Shown: piece by piece, positions 14,483 through 14,514 of the stretch | Layout: each line of letters starts with the position of its first letter | Position numbering within the stretch: position 1 is the first letter of the stretch | NCBI GenBank assembly: GCA_025057795.1 | Contig: JANXEP010000061.1 | Location: forward strand, 1-14,514 | From: Candidatus Bathyarchaeota archaeon | GTDB lineage: Archaea; Thermoproteota; Bathyarchaeia; Bathyarchaeales; UBA233 | Length of the DNA: 14,514 nucleotides | Direction of reading: 5' to 3' | Position numbers and translations under genes: made by a program | The notes under the pieces: model-generated | Told to the model about the DNA's origin: nothing | The model's database searches: none | Seen by the model: only the letters and a program-made list of their open reading frames with translations

Positions 14483-14514
14483 ATGAGCAATGCAGAGTTT
14501 TCCGGTTATAGGGG
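14483..14514 (+). CDS. Start of an unidentified gene, cut by the window end
   Basis: ATG 14483 opens a frame reading MSNAEFSGYRG that is still open at the window end. GGAG lies 8 nt upstream (14471-14474) and an AT-rich CAATTAAAG (14458-14466) about 20 bp upstream. It is divergent from the ABC exporter operon. Only ten or so codons are visible, so no function can be proposed. Confidence 0.4.
   Translation, partial: MSNAEFSGYR

Noticed and set aside
1..14514. CRISPR arrays or defence islands
   Set aside because: No regularly spaced direct repeats and no Cas, toxin-antitoxin or restriction genes are visible in the window.

Overview
The window reads as archaeal chromosome. It carries an Orc1/Cdc6 initiator, ribosomal protein eS30, an archaeal Elp3, AT-rich TATA boxes about 25-30 bp upstream of starts, several TTG/GTG starts and short GG-rich ribosome binding sites. 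eS30 is found in TACK and Asgard lineages and is generally missing from Euryarchaeota. Together with the mixed codon use, this points to a TACK-type archaeon, possibly Bathyarchaeia-like; that lineage call is inference, not a search result.

Layout, left to right. (1) 1-500: wreckage of an IS200/IS605-type TnpB gene. The central/RuvC-I part lies on the + strand with a frameshift, and it is joined at a hairpin to a TnpB zinc ribbon on the - strand. (2) 579-1742 (+): Orc1/Cdc6. (3) 1868-2063 (+): a small Cys-rich zinc-finger-like reading frame broken by one base in a GC palindrome. (4) 8611-2111 (-): a complete, tightly packed tryptophan operon trpE-G-D-C-F-B-A, sufficient to convert chorismate to tryptophan. 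Its promoter (8632-8690) has a TATA box flanked by three TGTACA/TGTACT hexamers spaced 10 and 30 bp apart. They match the TRP-box operator known from the TrpY repressor system of Methanothermobacter. (5) 9880-8762 (-): an M50 site-2-type intramembrane metalloprotease with a C-terminal CBS pair. (6) 9.9-10.57 kb: a gene-poor stretch with only weak, Cys-rich, apparently broken reading frames. (7) 10579-10666 (-): tRNA-Leu(CAG) with encoded CCA, facing (8) 10736-10897 (+): eS30, a 53-residue protein with a TTG start that is easy to miss, then elp3 (10952-12535, +). The tRNA and eS30 appear to share one near-palindromic TATA region. (9) 14333-12574 (-): a two-gene ABC exporter (ATPase, then ABC-2 permease), convergent with elp3 across an AT-rich palindrome. 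(10) 14483-14514 (+): the first codons of a divergent gene cut by the window end.

Most of the window is ordinary housekeeping and biosynthesis. I see no obviously new multi-gene system. The best leads are the helically phased TRP-box-like operator, the inverted TnpB mosaic, the one-base-broken zinc-finger gene, the hidden eS30 with its shared tRNA promoter, and the UGA-interrupted Cys-rich frame at 10.33-10.56 kb.
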